In this document: in pieces, positions 1 through 11,759 of the stretch
Numbering within the stretch: position 1 is the stretch's first letter
Layout: the number at the start of each line of letters is the position of its first letter
From: Paramacrobiotus metropolitanus
Lineage: Eukaryota; Tardigrada; Eutardigrada; Parachela; Macrobiotidae
Direction: 5' to 3'
Length of the DNA stretch: 64,000 nucleotides
Assembly (NCBI RefSeq): GCF_019649055.1
Contig: NW_026570223.1
Span: 3,100,001 to 3,164,000 of the forward strand
The notes under the pieces: generated by a model
Seen by the model: the letters and a program-made list of their open reading frames with translations, nothing else
What the model was told of the DNA's origin: nothing
Databases searched by the model: none
Translations under genes and position numbers: made by a program

Positions 1-152
1 GGTATTACTGGGGTGATTATTTGTATTAAATGTGATGTGTTTACCAGCACTGACAAACCTGGGTGGTTGCCCGTGTTGCACGGGCCGGGCATGGTTATCA
101 GATTCTCTCGCTAGTTTTTTTGTCTATCACATGTACTAAGCTCGTCCTCGTA
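1..152. mobile_element. Terminal part of a pogo-like DNA transposon, cut by the window edge
   Basis: These bases are identical by eye to 8467-8618, the right end of the complete element at 7542-8616. The copy ends with the terminal inverted repeat GCTCGTCCTCG and then TA at 151-152, the expected target dinucleotide. The rest of the element must lie outside the window. Identity over 152 bases suggests recent movement. It is assigned to the pogo/Tc1-mariner group from the TA target and from the protein fragment inside the complete copy; the family is inferred. Confidence 0.8.
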
Positions 153-391
153 CAGTTTTATCCAGTATACTGTACAGTATTATGCAGCACATCGATATTA
201 GACAATATTAGCTAATAATATAATATAATATAATAATAACATACATAATAGCATACATATATAGTACTGGTTTACTAATTTACAACTGCAAGTTTATTCT
301 CAGAATTTTAGACTGTACTCGTACGCGCTGCGTTGAAGTTTTGTTAGAACATCCGCTTACAATACAAACACTATATTAAATAATTTTACAG

Positions 392-824
392 TGGCTGTGA
401 TCCCAAGTACTGCCGTTATTTGCAAGCGAAAAGTGCCGGTCAGGAATATTTCCATGATCCAAAAAAGGTCATTCCGGAAGCCTGTATGGAAGCCATCTGG
501 CCGGTATTTGAAGAGTTGACCACTGAAGAACTGCTCACTAGTTTGCAACACAATGGCAATACGGATCAGTGTGAGGCTTTCAATTCTATACTTTGGAGTA
601 TAGATGGAAAAAATCGGCTCAGTTCGAAGGGAAATGTCACTTTCGCTGTGAATTTGGCAACCTGTTATTACAATGAAGGCCGTGAATGGACCCTGAAAAT
701 TTTCGAAAAAACTGAGAAAAACACTTTTCGAAAAGTATTTTTTGCGATTATTGCGAAAGGTTTTAAACTTTTATATTGGTATGTTGGAGAATATAAGCTT
801 TCTACCCAGAATGACATCGAATGA
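392..824 (+). pseudogene. Mutator-like transposase fragment
   Basis: An open frame reads on from a splice-like TTTTACAG at 391. It contains GCDPKYCRY, then a run around PEACMEAIWPVFEEL, then EAFNSILWS. This order (a CxxxxC knuckle, a helix ending in P-x-F, then N-E-S/A-F-N-x-x-I/L-W) matches the C-terminal part of a Mutator-like or DDE-derived transposase family that is common in animal genomes. It lies 240 bp beyond a pogo-like element end. No catalytic DDE core is visible, so this is a remnant or a single domesticated exon. The last 40 residues are lysine- and phenylalanine-rich and may be non-coding read-through. Confidence 0.5.
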
Positions 825-1433
825 TGCGGATCACATTCGAGTTGAAGAAACTTTCTCATTCAAGTTTTCAAGTCAAAGTTTTTTCTTTGTTTCTTGAATA
901 GCTCTGTCTAGACAGAGGATAGACAAGATCGCAGCGCACCATTGGGTAGGCAGACCCTTTGCGCATGCAGCCAGAACAATGGCAACAGCATCCTTTCTAC
1001 CGTTTTAAAACTATTCCTGTTTTCCCAAACCCACTTTCATCTCATAGCCCTCCCCTTAAATAAAAATATTTACTGATTTGATGCAGGTGTGTTTCAGATT
1101 CAATGCAGTGGCTGTTGCGGTATATGCAGTACGAGTACACTATTATGTATGAAGTCTATGAGCTAGGGGGTAATTAATAACAATTATTTTTAGGTTTTCT
1201 CTTTTGTTTATTGGTTTGCCGTTATCGAAATGAGCAGTTGGGCGCACCGTACTGATAAGTTATTGGCAGTATACGACTACAAAATTGGCAAAAACCTTTA
1301 TCGATCAAAATAACAATTAATTATAACAAAACAAAAATATACCAGTTTACCGTTATTACGTAAATAGTGAACAATAAACATCGCTATAAAACCTTTTCGT
1401 TCAAATTGCCAAAAATTCTTCAGTGGTCAGTCG
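825..1433. other. Intergenic, downstream of trehalase
   Basis: AT-rich sequence between the transposase fragment and the trehalase stop codon. No gene, RNA or clear repeat was recognised. One copy of the recurrent 8-mer TACGAGTA lies at 1130. Confidence 0.5.
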
Positions 1434-4400
1434 CTAGTAAAAATCATGTATTATCACAAGGATTAGGAGAATCGAGGCTGTGTACATAAATCGAGCAGCA
1501 ATGACACATCCGACATTGTTTCCTGGGTTGTCTCTGACCCTTTTGGAGGGCAAGGGAGATTCGTAGTGCGCATTATCGGATCGCTGGTCGTGTTGTCTCT
1601 TGTCATGTTCCAGGACTTTGTCTTGACTGTGGTCACTTCCCATGGGATCGACAGTGTGCATTTGAGCTAGGAACTGGAATGTTTCGCCCGTATCAATCGC
1701 CGGTTGATCGGACGAAGCCAGCCCGTTATTGTTCTCGTTGATACTGGGTTGAGCGTGCGGCTGTGGCCGGGGATGATCGTCCAAGTCTTGCTTCTCATCT
1801 TTATCTAAGATTTCGTTGTTATTTCCATCGTGCAGGATGTTGGGAAAAAGTTCCAGCAAGCGCAGGATGGCACCGTTGGTTGCTGCGTAGCCGCTTTGCA
1901 CCACGTATTCACCACCGCGACCATAATATCCACTTTGATTAACGTTATACTGCAAAAACATACAAATACAAATATTCGAGTTGACGTTAAAAATGAATGT
2001 CACTTCGCGAAAACAATAACACCATAATATTGCAAATATGTTTGTGTTTAGAAAATACCATTCCGATTGATACGAATGACTTTTCTTTTTTTTGCGAATT
2101 TAATAGACGACCCTTAAAGCTTGCTAACGAAATAAATTACCCATTTGTATTCACTTTGAAACTGTTCAGTGATGTCCTCAGATTTATTTTGATAAAAGAA
2201 AAATCTACAGTACTCATCACCAAAAAAACCGAATCTGTGACCTTTGACAGAACTACTAATTTTATACATTCGTTATTTATATAAGTATCTGAAGAACATT
2301 GAATTCATGTTTAGATACAGTAGATACTTATTAAGTAGAGTAAGCAACATTAAAATATGTAATTAGCTCGCAACGTGCATTTTGACCAACGTTCTCACCG
2401 CAGATTTAAATTCTGATTATGTTAGTTTTATTCAGAAGTCCGGCACTTTCACTGCTATTTCAGTTATCTGCAGTCCTAAACAAATAAAATTTGATAGGTA
2501 ACTCGGTCACTGATCGTATAAAATCCTTATTAATTCACGTGCGATATTTATTAGCATTAAAAGTCAATTAACGCATGAATGCCCATCACCTGCCATCGAT
2601 CAACCACCCGAGTGATAGCTAACAAGGCGTCAAGATGTATTGTACCGGCTCTTTTTGATTGCACTTTTTATGACACATGAATATTTTTAAAAAAATATAC
2701 ACCATCGGCAAACTGTCCACAGTCAACTACCGACGAAATTTATGGTTTCTGGTTTTGCCTGCCACGAGAATTATTAATGCTCTTACATTTTGAAACATCA
2801 ATCCATGCCTCATATAACCACCGTGAATGGCATTGATCAGATTCTGTGCCCAGTTGGCGGCTTCCTCGCGCATCTCGGAATTGCGCGCAACGGCTTCGAT
2901 GAGCATTAATTGCATGGTGGGCCACATATTAGGGAAATCCCACTGGCAGCTGTGACAGGCATCGCGACTGTCGACAAATGACACCGGCATGCCTCCCGGG
3001 TACGACAAAGCTTTTTTAATCTGTTTAGCGAAGAGAAAATCAATGTCAGCAGTTCTGACAAACAAATTCCCTAACAAGTGGTAATTAAACGACTAAACAA
3101 ACTTCTTACATCGCGCGACGCCAGAAGATCACGTAAGAAGTGCGTATCCATGAGATCCAGCGTGCGTGAGCCGCAGGATGCGAAGAGTGGCGTAATGCTG
3201 CTTAAATAGAATCCCTTCCGGTGTTTGCGAGTGCGCAGATCATAATCACGCCACATCTTGATCGCATCGTTCCAGAGAACTGCCTGTATGGCGTCACCGC
3301 GCTGGCTGGCTTTGGTCATGTATGCTGTGGACTTGCTGTCAACACCTGCCAATAAGTGCTGGTTAAATATTGATAGCCAAAAAAGTCACGGAGCAGTCAA
3401 GCACGGTTAAGTGCTTCACAGGCGCACTGAGTTTCCGTACGTATAACGGCTCCTAAACACTTTTGTCCTGCACCACATAAACATATGCTGAGCCGTTAGC
3501 AAACATGCATAATTCGCTTATATCGCTGCTTTTATGTACTTTGTTCCTGAATGGTGATCATGAAGCAACTGGCCACTCGCCGCCACTTTAAAGGCATACA
3601 AAAGTTACCTGCGCGTGTAGACAAGGTTAGTTGGTTTTTTGATAAATTGTGTCATTTGTGTAAACGCCGACTTGACCACCAGCGGTCAATGCTTAAACCG
3701 AGGCTGGTATGCCGTCCACCGCAAAACTGATTGATGAATGCACTATACAGTATACAGCATAGAGCATACTGTGTAAATATAGCGTGGGGGCAGACTGGAA
3801 AATTTCGAAGCAATTTTATAAAATTGCGCTTAAAAAATTATTTTATGTACACACAATTTTATTCAATTAAATTCCCGGGTTAAAAAAAAACAAAAACTTA
3901 ATTACGTTATGTCGACCCGTGCAAGTGTTCCTTTTTTCGATTTTCGTTCAATTTTGCAAAGAGAAAGGGTAATGCCTAAGGCAGGCCACCGGCTAACAAT
4001 TGATAATGGCAAACGTAGACGATTATTAGGATGACCAGCATGCCGTATTATCGAAAACAATCAGCAAGTGTAAAGGAAACCGGCTTTTACGCCTGAATGA
4101 ATTTTACGACACTGCAATGGCAAAATGTTCTTCAAGCGGCTTTATGCAAGTTTAAAAATCTATTTGCTAACGTGTATAGACTATTCATTGTTATTTGTCA
4201 AACAAAAAATCCCATTTCCATTAAACGCTCTCTTAAATATGATCAAACCAATCTAAAACTGGGCGTCAGACATGAGCGAATAATGTCTTATATTATGATC
4301 GATTTATATATCGGCAGATAACCTCACAGAGGAGAACACGCAATAATTTGCTAAGAACGGGTTTAGTCCGACAAATTTTCATCTTTTAGTGGCACATTTT

Positions 4401-7400
4401 CCATCACCGGCACACACTGCTATAATGCTGTTCCTGTTGGCGATTTTTGCGCTAATACATACTTAAGTTGATAAAACAGCTTACAACTGACCTGCAAGCT
4501 TGTAGAAAGTGGCCATATGCTCTTCCGTTAAACACATCATCGCGTTCAGATCAACCGGAACAATATCTTCGGCGCGTAATTCACTTAATGCTTTATCGGG
4601 TCCATCGAGCCAGCGCGATGAAAATTCCCATCCACTGGCGCTAGCCGCGGCGATGTTGGCAAAGAGCTTGTCCTCCACGCCTATATTTGCCATCAAATGA
4701 AAATAATGCAAACAATTCCAACAAAAATGATCACACATATTTCAGTGTGTTGTAGTTGTACCATCACCCAAATGGCTGACACATATTTTATGCGCAGCTG
4801 CCTTTTACACTTTATCGGTAAGTAGTGATTTGAACAGACTCTTACCTGGCAGTGATCGATTACGCAGTGACCGCGCCGTTTCCAGATCTTCCCGATAAGA
4901 TTCCGGCCTGGTGTAAAAGAAAAATTTTGTAACCACTTTAGATTCTTGAGATATCTACAAAGGCGGTTTGATGTCTACTTCGAACCCTACCTAAATGGTA
5001 TGTACATACATTTTCGCGGCAAACGCTTTGAAATCTATCGGCCTGCATGCGTAAGAAACCAAATAATCATATCGACAGATTCCTTAAAACAAAGCTAACG
5101 ATTTATTGCAGCTATACTGGTCGTAAAATGCAGTACTTCGTACACGTACTGAAGAACGAAGATTGACGTTTCATCATGCAATAAACTTGTAAACGTAAAG
5201 TGAGGTGAGAGGAACCAGTAAGGTTATTTTGTGTGCAATATTCAAGGATATTAATTTAGCAGTTATTTTTAAATTTACCGAATTGCGGATAAAACTTTCA
5301 TCTCAAAATAATTATTCATACAAAATATCCAAAACCGTACTCTGCTAAATTACTTATTACCGGTAGATAAGGTGTAAAAAAGGAGATGTAAGTAGTGGTC
5401 TAACACATGCAGTGTATCACGTGAATACACAGACGGGAATAATATAGATATACAGATGCTTTTAGCAGACGCATGTGCGGTCAAGCACGTTTAACGTTAT
5501 AAACTTCTTAAGTGAATGCATGGCACAAATACCGGTTGTATTTAATTTCACTAAAATGTTGAAACTGCTGAGCCATCACAGAACCCTAGAAGACATTCTG
5601 TGAGCGTAAACGATCGATCCCTGTGATGTACAAATCTCGCTAAAACAGGAATCGCCGCAGGATAGCCATCAGCTGGATGGCAGCCTATTATGAAACCAAA
5701 TCTTTGTAATCATCCTTTACAGCTTATTGATATTTCCCATTTGAAACTAAACAATACCATTTAAAGTGATAATAAAAGCCACACTTTCCATTTCAAGATT
5801 TGTCTGTAATCGCCAACGCAGATTGATGGCGTTTTCGTGCTAAATGCGGGAGCGTGCGCATGCCGGGAATAACTATGAATGTTCTGCTTACAACCGGCAC
5901 TGGGTCACTAGGCTATGGGTAGTCAATAGATCCCATCGGTAGGCCGCATATACGCAGACTATGTATTTGTTATTCAGCAGCAGACAAATACGACTTACCG
6001 CGGTTTTGTGACGGATCCCTTGTACCGATTCAATGTAAACTTCCTTCCGTCAGCCGTTGTTATGTCCACAGCACGGAAGGTCATCCAGTAATCATACTCC
6101 CGTTCAATGGCCGGCAGTGTCTCTTTGATTAACGCCTCCGCGTCGTGGACATTGTGCGACCAGTACAAGCGGACCATTACGGCTAATATCGGCATTTGAG
6201 GACGATTTTGATAGTACACCCGGTTTCCAATTGGAACATAGCCAAATCTGAAAATATCAAAAGCAATCAAGTATATTTAATTACTTTTTCAATCATGTAA
6301 ATTGAAAATTTAAAGAAATAAACATATACACCCTTTAAAATGACCACAGTTTTCAGAAGAACTCAGTCTATATTACAAAATGGACAAATTTGCAGATAAA
6401 ACAAATATGGACCACTCCACTTGACACATTTAGGGATGTGTGATTAGGGACCGTTAATTTATAGTCTTTTAATTACCGACCTGTCAACCAGGGAGGCGAA
6501 GTTGAGAATCATGCCTCTGGCCGTTTGATTCATGCCGGAAATGAGGAGACCATGGATAATCCAGTAGGCATCCCAGTAGTGCTGCTCACGGAAACGCCCC
6601 GTCACCTCGCCGGGGGAGATGAAGGGATACGGCAGAGCAATTAGGGAATGGCGATGCGGATGATCAATGACACTCTGGCCGGTCTATCAATCACAATCAA
6701 TTTAACACACTTTGCCTGATGCGTCGTAATGTATACTAAGACATCTCAAGGATACTCAACGGTCAACGGAAATCAGCTCAAGTGCAACGCTCAATAAAAA
6801 CGCTACAAATTATTGAGAATGACTGGCTTGATTCATTCGTAATGGACCATACCAATATGACACACAATACCATAACAAAAGCCACAAATTTTAGTAAGTC
6901 CAAATATTTACAGTTTTAATATTCTTCGCTGTTACCAGGAATCGGCATTTGCGCAATAAATTCCTTAGTATCATCCAACTGGTCAATTCCGCTGTTTATT
7001 TAGCAGTATTATTAAGCACTAAAACCCAACATGGCACAACAATTATATTTAATTTATCATTTTTTGACTTCAAAACGACAAAGGTGACCAGTGGACATTT
7101 CCTTTATTTTATGCGGGTAGTGTTATCAGAGTAATATGCCGCATCTCAAAGCTCATTAGGCAAGCAATTCTCATGCTAAAGTGCCTTGTAATTTCGCACC
7201 GCTTTTTTTAGTCTGTTGCTTCGCCTCAAATTTCTGAATTTTGTTAGCAGAGCGTTATTCTGCATTACGTTGTTGTGATTAATGAGGGGCCACACTCTGC
7301 GCACTTGACACCCATGCGAAATATCCGCGCGCTGACGTTGTCCACATGCGATTACAACCGCTGTGCTGGTAAACCGCAATTCTTCGTGCACACTTGAGCC

Positions 7401-9353
7401 AGCGCACGCGAGAAAAAAACTCGACAGCCACCACATCCATATTAACATTTCGATGTGAACGATAAAAAAACGTTTGGATGCCAACGGTGCGATAAGAGCG
7501 TCCTTTTGGTTAGCCATACCCTCTGTTTGTTTTGGAAACTACGAGGACGAGCTTAGTACATGTGATAGACAAAAAAACTAGCGAGAGAATCTGATAACCA
7601 TTTGCGTGCTGTGCAACACTGTCAGCCACCTTAGGCTGGCGGTAGCCGCGCGCCGTCACGCAGCCGTTAGCTGAACACGGCCTGCTATTTACTGTAACGC
7701 ACACTCGTATTAAAATTTAAATGCGAGTTTTGTTTTGGTTTTATAACTTTGTTTATAATTGGTTCTCCGCAAAATTTCCAGCAACCAGTGACTGACATTA
7801 ATTAACCAAGCTCTTGATAATAATGTTATAAAATTACCATCTAAATATAAAGATCCATCTGGCGAGATGTACTACGATGAGAATATCACCGACGTACGGC
7901 TACCTGCCAGTTTGTTTTCTGCACCTGCGATGGAGACTTCTTGCGCGAGTATCAGCGTTGTTTCGGGCCTACCGTTGAGTGAGAATTGTGTGGAGGAACC
8001 TGCCATGCCACCGTATACGTGAGCGAGCTGGAAGTTATACGCACAAATCTTCGAAAAATTCCACTTTTGACTGAAGGACAGATAGAAGAGATTGTGGCGT
8101 TCACAATCTCTAAAGCAGAAGGTTTTCTTCCATCGGTTGCAGCTGACAAAGTGGCTGCAGATTGGCACCATAATTTCATGAGCGCTCATCCTCAGAAAAA
8201 GAGAAAACTTAAAGATTCTCGTCTGCGCGCCAAAGCAGGGCTTATTGCGACGGACAGTAAAGTAATCGCAGCGCTCGAGCAGCGGGAAGCAGAAAAACTG
8301 CTGCAGAAAAATGAGCGAAAAAGAAACACTCGTAGCGGACTTAGCGATGTGACAAATACTCCGACTAAAATTAAAAAATCTTTCAGAATGGGTAAAAAGT
8401 GAGTCCTCTGAAATTTCACATGTGGTTCTACAAAGTCAAAGTTTTACTGTAAGAAATAAAGTGTGCGGTATTACTGGGGTGATTATTTGTATTAAATGTG
8501 ATGTGTTTACCAGCACTGACAAACCTGGGTGGTTGCCCGTGTTGCACGGGCCGGGCATGGTTATCAGATTCTCTCGCTAGTTTTTTTGTCTATCACATGT
8601 ACTAAGCTCGTCCTCGTATGCTATCAATGAACGCGCCAGCGAGCTTCTCATCCTTATCGGTAAACTACGGTATTCTGGCATATAAGGCTCGATTACATAT
8701 TTACTTTGCGTCCGAACTCCTTCCATTTCCCATGCAGTTCAGCCGCCCAGTTTCGTAAATGACGATCGCGTAGCCGGCGAACAAGTGGCACATCTTCCTG
8801 CCAGTCCAACAGCGACGCTTCCTCTACATCGCTGCCCACCGGTAAAAAATAGCTGTCCACCAGATTCTTCATCTGGGGAATAAGGTTTTGTGGGACGATC
8901 TTCTTGTCCCGTCCCATGAGCCGGGTGAATTCATTGATAACGACATTGGCGTCCACACGCAGTGGTCGATCGACGAATTCCTTTGAATCACTGAACATGC
9001 CCGATAGCTGGATAGCGTGAAGGAAACGGCCATCGCAGAATAGCTCACTACAAAAATACAAACGCTCTTGTTATTCACATCGTGAGTGTTTAGAGAGAGT
9101 GTAGCCATCAGTTATATTTCGGCCAATCTTTTCAATTTTGGCATGTAATCGAGGAGACGGGTCTTTTGACCTTTGAGTAGACAGCTACAAAATCGCTGCT
9201 CATAGAAAAAGCGATCATCGTTTGTTTGGGTTACCTCTCACAGGGAATCGTATCAATCTTTTCCGGCTGCAAGTGATCGTCACATTTCATCCCATACAAA
9301 CATAATCCAATAATCACACTAATGCATCGTACTGGAATGGAGATCGTCGACAT
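1434..9353 (-). CDS. Trehalase (GH37), secreted or membrane-anchored, active-site variant
   Basis: Trehalase hydrolyses trehalose to two glucoses, usually outside the cell. Nine exons join in phase on the minus strand: 9353-9235, 9047-8705, 6683-6481, 6247-5999, 4907-4846, 4680-4492, 3345-3110, 3020-2787 and 1949-1434. Exon 1 encodes a hydrophobic signal peptide starting MSTISIPVRC. Family landmarks follow in order: CESELFCDGRFLHAIQLSG, DSKEFVD, GRFREQHYWDAYW, PRPESYRED, SGWEFSSRWLDG, VPVDLNAMM, QWDFPNMWP and GGEYVVQSGY. The catalytic-base Glu in GGEY is present. The catalytic-acid Asp of SGWDxSSRW is Glu here (codon 4625-4627), and the PGGRF and PNGGR motifs are also altered. The C-terminus ends in a hydrophobic stretch, consistent with a transmembrane or GPI signal. 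Intron 2 carries a transposon. The family call is very safe; catalytic activity is uncertain. Confidence 0.93.
7542..8616 (+). mobile_element. Complete pogo-like TIR transposon inside a trehalase intron
   Basis: Left end CGAGGACGAGCTTAG at 7542 and right end CTAAGCTCGTCCTCG at 8616 form inverted repeats that match perfectly for about 60 bp (7542-7602 against 8556-8616) and then diverge. TA flanks both ends (7540-7541 and 8617-8618), the Tc1/mariner/pogo target. The 1075-bp element encodes one short ORF and lacks room for a DDE domain, so it is probably non-autonomous. It lies on the strand opposite to trehalase transcription, within the intron at 8704-6684. Its right 150 bases recur at window position 1. 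Confidence 0.9.
7986..8402 (+). CDS. Pogo-transposase-like N-terminal fragment in the TIR element
   Basis: About 130 residues. The middle reads LTEGQIEEIVAFTISK, then GFLPSVAADKVAADW and FMSAHP, resembling the DNA-binding region of pogo/Tigger/CENP-B-type proteins (LTxEQE...IV...GFP...W...F..RHP). A basic, charged tail follows (LEQREAEKLLQKNERKRN, then IKKSF). The DDE catalytic part is absent, so it cannot be a full transposase; it might act as a DNA-binding repressor or be neutral. A possible upstream segment starts with ATG at 7867 and could be joined across a splice at AC|GTGAGC near 8020, but this is uncertain. The annotated left boundary is not a proven start codon. Confidence 0.5.
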   Translation: MCGGTCHATVYVSELEVIRTNLRKIPLLTEGQIEEIVAFTISKAEGFLPSVAADKVAADWHHNFMSAHPQKKRKLKDSRLRAKAGLIATDSKVIAALEQREAEKLLQKNERKRNTRSGLSDVTNTPTKIKKSFRMGKK

Positions 9354-11090
9354 GACGGTAAGCTTTCTGCAAAATGATCAACGTCAAGGGATCACGGCGG
9401 CTACCGGCACCGGTCGATTCGGAAATTAGGCCAAATCGCGACACAGTTTCTCCCGTTACATAATGCCCAGATGAATTCACGAACTCGATGCATAAATACA
9501 TAAATTAATAAACACTCGATGACACACCGACAGTGCTGTAAAACAGGGCCGGGACCGATTAAAGGGAAACCTGGAAGGCTAATAATAATATCGGCAGTTT
9601 TCTCAGCATATCATTAACTGCAGACTGCAGTCATAGATAACGTTATTCTTGAGTAAGCACAAATTTGGCAGATGGACGTACGAGCAATATATTCATGCAG
9701 AACGTAGAGAAAGAAAGTTCTTATACGCCGTATAAGAGAAGAATCAATGCACATGGCCTTCCTGTGGTGCTGATAACACTTGTAATGTTGGCTGGACATA
9801 GCCAAAATATTGATATGGATAAGCTAAAAATTTTTGCCGGCATATTTTGTCGTCAGATTGGTGTTGCGCCGCGAACTTAATAAACTCCACCCAGACATAT
9901 TTTCTCAGCTAGCAGTTCGTTCTGGTTGTACAAGTTGTAGTGCCCACCCCGCTTCGATCAGCGTAGCTCTGATTGGTTGCCGCCGAATCATTCATGAAAC
10001 TTCTATGTCTAGCGTATTAGTTTTATGGGGCATCCAGCTCAAGAAATAAAGGTTTATTTGTACGATCAATAACAGAAAATTACGGTATCACATTAGATTC
10101 CGAAAAACAATTTAAATGCTCGGTAGATAAACGCTGAAACAAATCTCTTCCACACGGCAGCAAAGCTGCAATATGTGTCTAGTTTAATGCTGCGAAGGCA
10201 TTTTTCGAGGACAACGAGAATACGCCTGAGTTTCGAGTATTATTATCCCCGGCGGAAAATTGCTTTATAATGTTGTTTATGGGCTGTTCGGTCAAGTGCC
10301 GTCGAAATGGTAGACAAAAACTAAGAGCTAATTTACCCTGGATGCATCAGTATTGGCATCATTAAGTATTCTTTCAATTTGTACAAATATCCCATGGCAA
10401 GTTTAGGATGTGTGGGTGTAAACTGGTTTTTTTGCCGAATTTCCGTTAATCGTACGCTGTCCGTGAAGAATTTGAAAGAAGGTACATAAATTTGCAATTA
10501 ATAAATTAAATAAATTCCAGACATATACAGAGATATATGTAGATATAACATGTTACCTGGAATGTTTACTCATCCCATAGAATAGGAAAGAACATTAAAT
10601 TTTACTGTACTCGTAGCCACGGCACACGATCGAGTCAATCTTGGACTACATAAATCATAGGGACTGGTTCCTTTTTACAGTAAGTACAAGTACAAGTATC
10701 TGTACTCTAGCTGTACAGCGCATTGTTGACTGTATCTTTATATTCATACAAGCTTACCGACCAAAGCGTATTTATGCGCCGTTTTTAACTCCTCGATAAC
10801 TCGTGGTCAGTTTAAGTCCAGCTTTGTCTTAAAAAATTCCATATTTTCCATAGGTGTGCCAATAGATTTTTGTTTGTTTTTAATAACCAGTGGTCAGAAG
10901 ATGGTTTCACCAGGCCTTAAGTATAGGAAACGTAAAGAGCACTCGAAAAAGTATTCACTTCACAGCAATAAAAAGTGCTTTAAAACATAATGTCTGTAAC
11001 CACGGAGACTATAGCGGATGCATAAATACTTGCACTTTAGGTACTTAAAATAAGTAAGTATATTATTACGTCATGCAAAAGTCCATACGT
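9354..11090. other. Intergenic upstream of trehalase
   Basis: About 1.7 kb of AT-rich DNA that would include the trehalase promoter. Small open frames here have no recognisable motif, no good splice context and no family resemblance. One TACTCGTA motif lies at 10608. Confidence 0.5.
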
Positions 11091-11094
11091 ATTT

Positions 11095-11750
11095 CAGAGC
11101 GTCAAAACGTGCGAAATTCAAAACGTAAGAACGTCAGAACGTAACACCGTCAGAACGTCATAAAGTAAGAACATCGGAACGTTAGAACGTAAAAACGTCA
11201 GAACGTCAGAACGTCCTAAAGTAAGAACATCAGAACGTTAGAACGTCAGAACGTCATAACGTCAAAACGTCAGAACGTCAAAAAGTAAGAACATCAGAAC
11301 GTTAGAACGTCAGAACGTTAGAACGGTAAAACGTCAGAACGTACGAACGTCAGAACGTCAAAACGTCAGAACGTTAGAACGTCAGAACGTTAGAACGTCA
11401 GAACGTCATAACGTCAAAACATCAGAACGTCAAAAAGTAAGAACATCAGAACGTTAGAACGTCAGAACGTTAGAACGGTAAAACGTCAGAACGTACGAAC
11501 GTCAGAACGTCAAAACGTCAGAACGTTAGAACGTCAGAACGTTAGAACGTCAGAACGTCATAACGTCAAAACGTCAGAACGTCAAAAAGTAAGAACGTCA
11601 GAACGTTAGAACGGTAAAACGTCAGAACGTACGAACGTCAGAACGTCAAAACGTCAGAACGTTAGAACGTCAGAACGTCAGAACGTCAAAACGTCAGAAC
11701 GCCAGAACTCCAGAACGTGAAAAATTAAATTTGTCAGAACGTCAGATATT
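11095..11750. repeat. 8-bp minisatellite (AGAACGTY) with a 152-bp higher-order repeat
   Basis: About 650 bp built from the octamer AGAACGTC and variants (AGAACGTT, AAAACGTC, ATAACGTC, AAAAAGTA). A diagnostic variant block, AAAAGTAAGAAC, starts at 11281, 11433 and 11585, exactly 152 bp apart, which is 19 octamers. Earlier spacings of the related block (TAAAGTAAG at 11161 and 11217, then 11281) are 56 and 64 bp, also multiples of eight. The array degrades at both ends. Each octamer contains the palindromic tetramer ACGT. Confidence 0.95.
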
Positions 11751-11759
11751 CCGAATGTC

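Noticed and set aside
8869-9108. Second minus-strand ORF over trehalase exon 2
   Set aside because: Out of frame with the trehalase motifs.
11095-11750. CRISPR-like array
   Set aside because: The octamers are contiguous with no spacers and the genome is eukaryotic; it is a minisatellite.
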